From Plazaster borealis (taxonomy: Eukaryota; Echinodermata; Asteroidea; Forcipulatida; Labidiasteridae), in the NCBI GenBank assembly GCA_021014325.1, contig CM037459.1, positions 18,688,501 to 18,752,500 of the forward strand: DNA of 64,000 bases. The letters are read 5' to 3'. This document shows, in pieces, positions 25,701 through 37,700 of this stretch. A program made the position numbers and the translations under genes. The notes below the pieces were generated by a model. The model made no database searches and was not told where the DNA came from. It saw only the letters and a list, made by a program, of their open reading frames with translations. How positions within the stretch are numbered: position 1 is the first letter of the stretch; every line of letters begins with the position of its first letter.

Positions 25701-28700
25701 GAACTGTTTTCCGGATCCCAACATTATCTCACATCCATCAACCATACGTACAAACAATTGTGCACTGTCCGTGGCATATGGCAAAAAGTTGTAGGGTAAA
25801 TCTTGCAGCCATTTGCGGCTGCTATGAGCATTTTGGTACAAGCCATTTCTGGCCGCTATGGTCTCTAAAGGGTTAAGATGAATCTTAGTGCTTTGTGAAA
25901 CCGAGTCTAGCTCTGGCAAAATCTGAAATCTTATTTTGCACTTTAAGACGATTAAGAAAGTATCCACGTACATATGAGACCCTGAAACTTCTCTGCATTT
26001 ACCGAAGTGCGTAACGGCCATGAAAACGACAGGGCCCAATTTCATAGAGCTGCTTAAGCAGAAAATATTGCCTAACAATTTTCTGCTAAGCAGAAATGAG
26101 CAGGATACCAGTCACAAATTGTATATGTGACATGGTAGTTTGGCTGGTAACCTTATTCTGGTAAGCGTAATTTTGTTCTGCTTAAGCAGCTCAATGAAAT
26201 TGGGCCCAGCAATTGACCCCAGGGACCAATTTGAGATTTTCATTTCACCATTTTGAGAATTTTTTCCCTAGAATCTGATGGAAAAAGAGAAATTCAGAAA
26301 TGTTGTTTTGATCATAGTTACTTTTCATGATAAATACAAAAATATCACTTTTGAAAAATTGGGTGAAAGATTAGGGTTTTGCCAGAGCTTGTCACATATT
26401 TTCATCTTCATGAAGGGTTATGGAGTCATGTACAGTGCTATGTGAATAACATGTTGATTGATTTACAACACAAGTTATGAGTCAATGGAACGATTGAATC
26501 TTTTAAGTTAATCGGTTCCATCATAACCTTCCATTGTATACTTCATTTATTGTTCTTCTTCCCCCCATTTTCATTCTTATTTTTATTTTATTTTTTTGCA
26601 TCGTTTTTGTGAGCAGGTTTATCTGGGTTTGTCGGTATGTTGGAAATGGTTGCAAAAAACTATTTGGAAATATTCTGTAAATTTTCTGTATTGACCCAGT
26701 AGTTTAGCAGTTTAGTTCGATGTCACAAAATATTGTTGAACTGTCATTTTGTCACAGTGATCCTACTAACTATGTCTACAAATTTTGATTTTGTGACTTA
26801 CTTGAATAATTTGTGTATAGGCATGTTGGAGGTATACATTGTGTTTGTCTATATACATGTACCAGGCGTATGATTTCTCAGGATTTTTCCTGATTTCAGG
26901 ATTTTCTCAAAACCTCCTTAAAGGCACTGGACACTTTTGGTAATTACTGAAAAATATATATTAGCATAAAAACTGACTTGGTAACAAACAACGGAGAGCT
27001 GTTGCTAGTATAAAGCATTGTGAAAAATGACTCCCTCTGAAGTAACGTAGTTTTTGGGAAAGAGGTAATTTCTCACTAAAATATTTGAATCTGAAAAAGA
27101 TTTCAGGCCTGAAGCCTTTTTCAGACATTGAAAGCACACAAATTTGTGCAACAAGGGTGTTTTTTTCTTCCATTATTTTCTTGCAACTTCGATGACCAAT
27201 TGAGCCCAAATTTTCACAGGTTTGTTATTTTATACATATGTTGGGATACACCAAGTGAGAATACTGGTCTTTGACATTTACCAACTTGTCCAGTACCTTT
27301 AAGCCGTTAAAGTTTCTTGTAAGAAGTAAAGCAACCACCAAAGAGAGAAAGAAATAGTCCACATTTTATCCAAACCTGTAGTTTTGTCTTTCTGATGATG
27401 CAGAGAGTCTGTAGACCTCCTGAATTGTAACATCTGGGAGGCTCCGGGTCTAGAATAAAGCAATTTTGCAGGAATATTTGCATTCGTCCAGTCTCATCAC
27501 TAATAGACATACATGACGACGTTGAAATTCAGAATTCAAACTCTAATTGTTGAGAGTGTACAAAGGTTGTTGCATTCAATACTAAAAAAGTTATTGGTTT
27601 GAATTCCTTCGACCAACTTGAATGGTTTCAAAATAAGATGACTTTAAAGTTTGTAACTGTTGTAAGTTTGTAACTGTTGGAAAACCCACCGTTGTCGTGT
27701 ACTGTTAACAACTCAATTAGCCATAGTTTGTTTTATATACTTTATTGTACTAACTTGAATTTGTCCAATGCATGACACAGTAGGTAAGAAAACTGACATG
27801 GCATTTTTGTCATACAAAGAATCGCACTAGTCCCACAAACAGTAAAAGGTTAGTAGAGCTAGGTCCCATGACACACCCAATGGAATGCTCACACACACAC
27901 ACACACACACAAAAGGAAAACCTGGAAATTTACACAATGCAAAGGTGTTGCTTTTCATTTACAGGTGCTGAGGATTATCCATTCAGTGCATTAGCTTAAG
28001 AGGGAGCACTTCTAAACGATATTACCATAGAATTGTTAGGGCCAGAAAACTGCATTTTGTAGGGCTACATGTTTTATCTTCAAACGGATGTTTAAAAAAA
28101 TATATATATAGCCTGGTGCTTTTTGTGAAACAAGTACTAAAAGCATTGCCCTATAATGCACAGAAGAAATTATAAGAAAAGTTGCACAAAAGCAACTTAA
28201 GCACAACAAAATTATGCTTACCAGAATAAGGTATACCAGCCAAACTACCATGCCACATGTACAATTTGTTACTGGTATCCTGCTCATTTCTACTTTGCAG
28301 AAAATTTGTGAGCAATAGTTTCTGCTTAAGCATCTCTTTGAAATTGGGCCCTGGCATGGAACTACTCAGAGCTGTGTATTGAGAGAGTTGTGACATAGAG
28401 GGACCAGTTTTCTTTGGTCACGTGGTTGCTGGTCGCCATTTTCAGTCCAAATGCAGCACAACCCAATGCCTAGTCTAGTCTGGCACCCTGTGTTTGCCAA
28501 TGCAATTTTGTTGACAAAAAATGGCTTCTAATCACAACTTGTCGCAACTCTCTCGATATACGGCTCGAGATCTACTCATCTCTATACACCCTGTCCCCCC
28601 CCCACTGTTCCATATCAAACTCGATCATTGTTGGGGAGGCCTTGCAAGATGTTAGTTCCTACTACTCTTGAGCCTCACCGTTGGCTTCAGCCTGAATTGA

Positions 28701-31700
28701 AAGCATAAGGTTGGGTTGAATCAAGCGGCTATGGCTACGGCTATGGCCATTAGCTGCAGCAACAACATTGAAGAAGAGGCCTTTCCAGCGATCCGGCCAT
28801 AGCCACTATACAAGCCGTTAATTTGGACATGGCCGAAGGCACTAAGACTTGGCTGGTGCTGAGGTTCAGTAGTACCACACGGTATCCTACACATCTACAC
28901 AATAACAACATCATCAGGTTATCAAGTATGACATCATGTTTCTATTTTTACCTTCCATGTCCATCGATAATCTCTCCCAATGACTTGGACTAACAGCTGG
29001 TACAGTATATTTTTGAAGAGATTTTGTAGCGTAGAAAAGTTTGTCATGGTGTTTGGATGCTTCTTGTTGCTATCGTGATCAGTGTATTAAATTTAATTTA
29101 CATTTATGAATAATACATAAATCATTTCAAAAGCAAGTAGTTCTAGAAATTTCATTCCCAAAATAGCAGATCAACAGCATGTGCTGCTACCCCTCCCCCC
29201 ACCTACATTTAAGCAAAAATGTGTAGCGTTTCATTTGTTTGATTTTTCCTGTAACTGCTTATCTTGAGATGTCAAGACAAGAACAATTGATACAGACAGC
29301 CAGAATTCTGATCCCAGTGGTCTGAGTAAATGTTTAATTGGCCATAGGGACATGATTCCTTTGTCTCAGTATTTACTTCTAATTCTTGTCCACTGAAGCT
29401 CAACGACTGATTTACAAATGATTTTAGTCTGTTAAGAGGCAGAGTACAGGAAAATTGTTAAATATCAGGGAGGAAAAAATGTGGAGTTTGAATCTGAAAG
29501 CTTACTGATTATAAAGTTCATAGCAATATCAATCCTACAGAGAAATATGTATGCCCGTCTAAGATACTGTCCAGGAAACAGCATTTGATAACCCCACAAA
29601 TCTTTGTTGCTTATTTTGATTGCCGCAATTAAAATAAGCCGGATGTGATTGTGCACAAACTCCTTGATAACATATTAGCAAATTTTTGGTAGTTTTTACT
29701 AAAACAAGGCCACTGAACTGGATGAAATTTTCACTGTTTGGTCGGATGCTGTGTTTACTGAACACTAGTGGATGGAAACTAGTTTACTCTTCCAAAAAAC
29801 AAATGGTGCACTTTCTCTTTAAATTTCTGCATGTTTTCATTTTTGTCTTTTGCATGTGAGGCGCAATTGTTACTTAAGCAGCCGATGGTCTTTATTATGA
29901 TTTCACCATCTTTGTCACGTTTCCTATGTCCACCATCATAGAGAATGATTCTTGTTTCCCTTTTCTAAAGAGGAACCAGACTAAGTTTTTCATTCCTACC
30001 TCAGTTTGGTTCCATGATGGTTTCTAAAACAGATTGTTAGTTGGGTATTAGAAAATGAAGAAAAGAATATTTATCAAGTTTATGAACCACAAGGAATCCA
30101 GAGGTTGCAGGTTCAAGTCCTGCTCTAGTCAATTTTTCTTTGTTCAACCCAAAATTAATTGAAAAGAGTATTTACTTTATTCTGATATTATGATTTATAG
30201 TTTTATGATTGACGTCCATCAGTACGTGTTTCCCCTAGCTGACGAACTTAGTAAGGTGGTGAAAATTCAAATTGACGATTGAAGCAAGCTTCTGCAGCCT
30301 GTAAACTAAGCCTGGGCGACTAGTGTTGAAGTCGCGACTATTGATTGCTATGTGTAGTCGAAACTGCCGCTTTTCATCTACCCGGTTAACTGCGCTGCCG
30401 CAACTACTAAAAAAGTAGTCGTGATTATTTGCCTCATGCACTAAATGTGTCGTTCACGACGACATGTACTTACGAAACACAATCCTTCAGGACGAAAGAA
30501 ACAATTATTGCTCCATGATTGAATGCACTAATTACTAATATATAAAATTAATTACAAAAGAGTTGCTTACTGCAATGGCGTCCATTTTAATGCATACTTT
30601 ACATTTCGGCCCAACTTTGACCATGCGTTTACAATCTTAAAAATATACCGCAACGCATCTTGGGAAACAAAAAATAGTTGCGACTAGTGTCTAAGTCGCG
30701 ACTAATTGAAGCGCGACTAGTTGGGTAGTGCAGGGCTCAAAATTTACACTGGACCAAGTTGGGCAAGTGAAGTCAAGACTGGACAAGTCTGGTGGTCTTG
30801 TTTTTTTGTTTAAATGTTGACTTTCAGTCTGATAAATATTTTTCAATTCTCTTGAGTATTGAAGAATACAGTTGCCCCAACATTTCATTTTCTCAGCTTC
30901 AACTGGGAATCTGAAAGCTACTGTTTCACACCTTGTATCCCCTTTCTTAAGAAGCACGCTGGGACAAAAGAACTGATACTTGACTGTGGTTTTACCTAAC
31001 TAAGATGAAAGCATGTTCTCAACAGAAAAATACTTTGTTGCAAAAACAGCATGGACCGCATGTTATGTTTTCTGATGCATGTCTTTCAATGTCCTGGTTG
31101 CCGCATTGTTATTGTTGCTTTTTGAGATGATGAAAAGAAACACAATGCTTGTCCGATCATCGTATGAAAGGAATAACATTTTACAGATGTTTCTAGTTTA
31201 GAAACCTGCTTTTGCTTAGAGTTTGATGACCCGTTTTCGTTGCAAGTATAAATCGTCGGCTCAGTGCTATAAGGTCATTAATTGCAATTTCACATCCATA
31301 ATGATCAAAAGGTCATCAGATGAAAAATACATATAAATTGGGGGGAAAATTAAATCAAAATCAACAAGTAAATGTTTTACTTAGAAAATTGATGTTTCTT
31401 TTTGCCAAACAAATACTTCGGAGACCACTCTTGATCAATAAACTCCATTTACCAGGAGCTCCAAAATATACAAAAAGCAATTTTATGAAATCTATACAAA
31501 TTGCACTAATGACCTTACAGTCCTGAGCAGGCGACATGTAGGATTATTTCCGTATTTAGTTTGAGTTGGGATTCTGCATGCATAAATAGCTGCATGCCTT
31601 GATCAGAGCTTGATGTTTCTAATGTATACACGATTGGTATTATGAATGTGTGCTGATATAATTTGTTTTGTGTTAATCAAAGTTCCTGGTTAACTTTGTT

Positions 31701-34700
31701 TTCTCTCTCTCTCTCACATGGTCGTAATTATGGTCTTTCTCTCCTCCCCACACTATGCATATAATGTGAATGTACTATCATTGTTTCATGATACGTGTGT
31801 AATGAGGTGTGGTCGTCTAGCTTCTGTTAGATCACTAGATAGAATCTAGGCTAAGTAAATAATGTAGATTACAGCAGAGGGATGACTAACATTAACCAAG
31901 TGTAGCTGTGGTGGGGGCGTGGGGGTGTACATGTAGTCTTGTTGAAACACACACATGGGTACTAATAAAAGCATGGTTCACCCAGGCTTCTTCATGCCTG
32001 ATACTTAAAGGGATGGTATATGTTTGGTAATTAGTCTTAAAATGAATGGCAATAAAAACTTACTTGGTGAGAATTACAGCAGCATTTAATAGTATAAAGC
32101 ATTTTGAGAAACATTTCACTTCGAAGTAATGTGGTTATGGAAAAAGTTATATTAGTTTTTATACAAACAAGTTGAATCTGTTCTCAGATTTCTTACAGTT
32201 GAATGAATACTGCCCTCAAGTGTCTCAGATTAACTGCCTTAAAAATTCTATGTTCGATCTCTGAATGGGCAAAATGTACAGAAAGACACGTACCCACACA
32301 TCTAACATCCACATTTAGTGCCGTTTGTTTGTCTGTCTGTCCGACGTCTGTGGGTACAAAGTTATTGCACTTTGCCAGCACTCAGATAGCAACACTTGTC
32401 CGCTAAAGTATACTATAAGTACTACTAGCGGTTCAAGGCAATGGAGGCAATCACTTCCATGCCCCTGGTCTTTGCCTGTATGGTCTTCAAATGTTCCAGT
32501 GGAAATTCTAATTTCCCTTTAAGGAAAAACTGCCTTGCCCATTCTAATACAAGAACAAAGGACTAGGCCTGCTTCTTGCTCCAGGCATAATTAAAACACT
32601 GAAATAAAACATTGGTAAAATCGTCAAAGACCTGTATCCGCATAATGTGACCCAACATATACTTGAAATAACTAACCTGTGAAAGTTTGAGCTCAATCGG
32701 GCATTGGAGACACAAGAAAGTAGTGGAATAAACACCTGATATGTTTTCACTTTTTTTCAAACATCGAGTTTTGGTCTTGTGTGGTCTAAACTAAATGTTT
32801 CACTCGTTTCTCAAAAACTATAGCATTTTAAGGGAAGTTTTCCATCATGACCATCTTTATACCATGTCAGTTGGATACTGTGCAAATCTGTAAACATTAA
32901 CTTTTTTTTTCTTTCAATCTTACCAATGTTGTGCGTAGCCTTTAAACGATGTTGTTGAGTTACAATATTTATAAATCAATTACCAATTCAATCTATTATC
33001 AGGATATCAATTTATATATCAATTACATCGCTCCTCCTGAAATCCTATCCTATGAATGGATGTAATTTACACTCCACTGCTCACCCGATATTAGTTACCA
33101 CACAAGCTTGAGCGGAAATTCAAGAAAAAAGGATAGCTCTTCTGCGACCCACATTCAACAACTAACGAAGCCGAAGCAATTTCTTGCAGACTTTGCATAC
33201 AAAGAAAAACTTGACACAGAATGAATTGTTCATTTTCAATTTGTTTAAGGTTTCACACTCATTTGATTGGTTCTGAAGGTAGCACAAATACATTTTGCAA
33301 CATTTTTTTAAACGATTGTAAACAACATGAATATAAGAATCTATTTACATTCTGATTTTCGAACTGACAGATCCCAGGGTCAAGTCATGGTTTCAAAAAG
33401 GGCCATAATCTTAAAGACTTTAACCATTATATCAGTAAAAAAATATATACCAGTTGCCAAGAGAATTATTTGTGGCCAACAAAATTTAAGAAAACAAACT
33501 TGTTGAACAACATATACTTATTTTTTATTTTGAAGCCTGAAAATATTTATGCTAGTATAATGGAAACACCTTGGATCTATTTCATTGAAAGTTCAAAGAA
33601 TGTTCACGAATTTAAAAAGGTAAATAATCAGATTTTGACACAAATGGTGTGGGTAGGTCAGGTCTGGAATTTCATCTTTGAAAGGGCAAGGCCATTTTCA
33701 TTTTGCAAAGGGCACTTCCAGTGGAAAATCTTAAAGTCTATGGGAAACATTTGAAGGGGCACCAAGGCCAAGACCAGGGGCAACAGAGGCCATGGCCTTC
33801 GTGGCCTTCGGTGCATAAGCATATAGTTGTTGGAGCAGGGAACAGTCGCTCTGAAAAACCAATGTATTATCTACCCATGCAATAATGGATCGAGCCGTAC
33901 TGTTTGTATTGAGCAGATTTCATTTGATTGGATGATCCAGATTATGCAAATGAGAGTCTTAGGCTATTCCAATAATCCACATTCACGATACAAGCTCTTT
34001 CAATTTGGTCGTACCATGGAAGTCAAATTCCCATCACTCTGTTCAACCTGTGTGTATTATAAGGGTGATTCGAGTGTACATGGTCACTAAATGCTTAATT
34101 GCTTGTACATTTATGAGATTTCAAGTTGAATATTGTTCCCGTTAAAACAAAGAAAAAAATGCTGCCTAATCACACATTATGTCCGATAAGAAATATCCAA
34201 GCGCAAAAATCATAAAGCATGTTCAATTTAATGTACTTGAGCCACATTTGTTCATCAGTTTTGGGCAAACATCAGCTTTGTGCTGTGACTGCACATATGG
34301 CTACTGTCTGCCTACGGTCTGCCATTTTTAAAATACAGTTGGGGTCTCGCCACAAGTGCATGGCCTTAAATGTGCACTGAACAGTAACAGATGGGAATCT
34401 CAATCCCGAAATGGCTCCACCACAATTTTACCCATGGGTGATGACGTCTGGTGAAATGGGCCAATATATCATGGAGTTGTATCATTAAAACAGCCCTATG
34501 ACATTTGAATATGAAAAATGAGATCATTGAGAAATGGCATTTAAATTGAAGCAACTTCATTTCAGTCTTTAGTAAGTCATCAGGGGCCAATTTCATTGAG
34601 CTGCTTAACAGTAAGCCAATTTGTCTGCTTCTTTAGCAGAACAGTTGAATGCACAAGCGTATTTCACAGGTTAGCAAGAAAATAGGGCGGCCAGCTTGCG

Positions 34701-37700
34701 CGTTCACCATAGATTCGCATTGTTACATCAGTCATTTGCTTACAGTAAGTGCTGGAAGGTTAAGCATGCCTTTACCTGTGCTTACAGTTGGAAATCGCAG
34801 TAAGCATAAAATTGGCCGTTAAGCAGCTTTGTGGAATTGAGCTCGGGCCCAATTTCATAAAGTCGCTTCCTATAGCAGAAAAATATGCGTAAATGATCAA
34901 GGAGATTTGACACAATGAATTCGCATTGTTGCGTCACCCATCTGCTTACAGAAACCGCTGCCAAGTTAGCATGCCTTACTTCATTGTGGTTAGCAGTTTT
35001 ATGAAATAGAAATTATACTAATGGCTGCTCCCCTTAAGCAGGAAACGTCTGCTTACAGCTGTTAAGCAGAATATAATGCTTAGCAAATTTCTTTACAAGC
35101 AAAAGCAGCAATCTAAACTTTATGGCACTTGGACCGGTGACCTGTTTCTGTTTAGCATGATTTTTCTGTGCTTAGCATGTTTTTGTGCTTACAGGCTTTA
35201 TGCAATTGGGCACTACATGGCCCAACTTCATAGAGCTGCTCAAGCACAAAAAGTAGCTAAGCACAACAAAGTTATGCTTACCAGAATAAGGTTACCGATC
35301 AAAAAACCATGTCACATGTACCATCAGTGATTGATATCCTGCTCATTTGTGCTTAGCAGAAAATTGTTGAGCAATATTTTCTGCTTAAGCAGCTCTATGA
35401 AATTGGGCCCAGATCTGAGACAAAGCATACAAACACATCAGTCATCATCCATTTTATTATAATGGTGTATGGGTGCAGCCATCATTGTCAGATTCCCTGA
35501 TCAATACCATAGAACTTGCTCCTAATACATAAAAGGTACCAGACTATTTTTTCCTGCAAGCCTCAGTTTGGCTTCATGCATCAATATGTAAAAATCTGAA
35601 CCACTTACTAGTAGTTCAGTATTACAGGTTTGTTTTATTGTCTTCATATTGTCAAGCATTTGTGTTTGTATCTGCAGCAAAAGAAGGATTTGACAGAGGA
35701 AACTGACAGAAAATGTTTAGACAATTGGGGTCAATGTGGTAATCAGTTTTTGTCTTCTTTCACTTTGCAGGCAGCTCCGTCCCTGAGGAAGAGATTCAAA
35801 TGGCTGAAGAGAAATATAATGAGTCCCAGGAATTGGCCGAGAATGGAATGAAGAACTTACTAGAAAGTGACGTAAGTCTTCTAGTGCTTGACAATAGACC
35901 GTGCAAGTCTTGCGCGTATTCGAACATTTTTGGGACCACTTTGGTCCCACGTACGATGCTTTAACGCGTGAAGGAAACAAACTCACGCGCTTTAACGGGT
36001 CCCAATGTTCGAATACGCACGAGACTTGCACAGTCTATAGAGGGGTTTAGCCATACATTATTGGAATATTTTTTTTGTTTATAAATGCTTGAACAAAACT
36101 ACTCCTATATCTTTCCAATTTACTGTCATATTACACTCCTCCACATTTTCTTCGGTCCACACTTGACATCACTCACTTGAATGTTCCCCGTGCAAACAAA
36201 GTTCTGTGTAAAAAAGCATTCAGTGTAGCAAGACCAATGATTTGGAACAATCTTCCTCCTGCCATTAGGGAATCTGTTAGTTAAGCTCTTAAGCCTCACC
36301 TCTATCCATGTTAATTTCTATTATGTGCGCTATGATCTTGATGGAATAGCACCTTATAAATGTTAATTGTTATGTTATGTTATGCTGGTGGAAAGAATAA
36401 TGTTTCCAATTTATGAGAAACCTTCTGAAATGCTGTCATCTTAGAGAACGTGTAAGCGTTATGACATTGGTTGTAAACAGGGCAACTCAACAATACACAA
36501 CTCAGGGCAGTATTGTTGAGTGGAGTCAGTAACTTGGACTTGAGTCCGACTAGAGGGACCAATTTTTGTGACTTGTGACTTGACTTGACTTGGATAAAAT
36601 GACTTGTAACTTGACTTGACTAGGACAAAAATTACTTGTGACTTGACTTGAGAAAAAAATGACTTGGTTACAGCCGGTCTCAGGGGATACGAAGGGGGAC
36701 TTTGTGCAGTGGGTGGCTGGGCTCCACCTAATTGTTGTGGCGGAGAGGTCAAGTTTAACAACGATCAGTCTGTAAAGGTATTCATTTACACCATGCTCTC
36801 ACAGGTTGAACAAGTGTTACAGCTACAGGCATTGGCAGAAGCACAGCTTGAGTTTCATCGGCAGTCAACAGAGGTCCTGGAAAATCTTCTCTCCACACTT
36901 AATGATAGGTATGTCCAAATCATCTGACGGTATTCTCTTCATTCCTACAACACCATCACTACCATCAAAGAAAAGAAACAAAGAAAGCATAAACCAATCT
37001 TTTAACATCGGAAATCATGTAACTGTTTTTTGTCGCCACTAACGGAATTCCCCCCCCCCCCCCGCCATATTCTGGAAAGTGCTGAGTCTTGATCGACACC
37101 TTGCAACCTCTGAATACTGCACCGAACAACATCAGCTGGCCACGATGCTTTGTACTGGTCCAAGAGTTTGGAGCAACCTTCACGTTCAGCTCCACCAATC
37201 AACTTCAGTACATGTCTTCAAGAAACAAATCAAGACTTGACTATGTAGATCTGTTCAGAGCTTTGTATTTAATACTTGTTTATTTTGATTGTACAGCGGC
37301 TTGATCTTGTTGCTAGGATATGCGAGTTCTACAAAGAAATTATTGTTATTACTACTGTTCTTCCTTTACACTACCGCATTCCGCCATAAGTCCTCTTGCT
37401 CCACATTTTCAATTAAACATGATAATAATACGCAGATTTTATATAGCGCTTGATCACACCCGAGGGCATCTCAGAACGCTCATTTGTTCTATATTCGTAG
37501 CTTTATTCAAAATATAAGAATCATTTACACATAGCACCATGTATGGTATACACGGTGCTGTGGCCCAATCTGCAACCAACCATACCAGAAAACACCGGCG
37601 CAAACTTTTTCTCTTATCGATAAGTGTACTGGGTTCTTTTACATGCATTATGGGACCTACGGCTTTATGCCCCATCCGAAGAACAAACAATGGTTAAGTA

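Larger units (their letters stand above)
25064..35770 (+). other. Endophilin intron 6 (10.7 kb)
   Basis: It contains the candidate microexon at 26617, family-A elements (26030, 28188, 34584-35410), a family-B element (26920), a hAT-like MITE (28359), family-C fragments (32432, 33663), an AGTCGCGACT-rich element (30306) and a CA microsatellite. The parts 30900-32000 and 32840-33650 are AT-rich without recognisable features. No other coding exon was found. Confidence 0.6.
35872..36804 (+). other. Endophilin intron 7
   Basis: It holds the MITE at 35895, a GACTTGTGACTTGACTTGA-type tandem tract at about 36535-36665 and otherwise low-complexity AT-rich sequence. No exon is recognised. Confidence 0.6.

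Noticed and set aside
35678..35738. Exon-like segment before endophilin exon 7 (TCTGCAG acceptor, GTAATC donor)
   Set aside because: It reads into TGA after nine codons in the required phase, and exon 6 joins directly to exon 7 with a clean family alignment.
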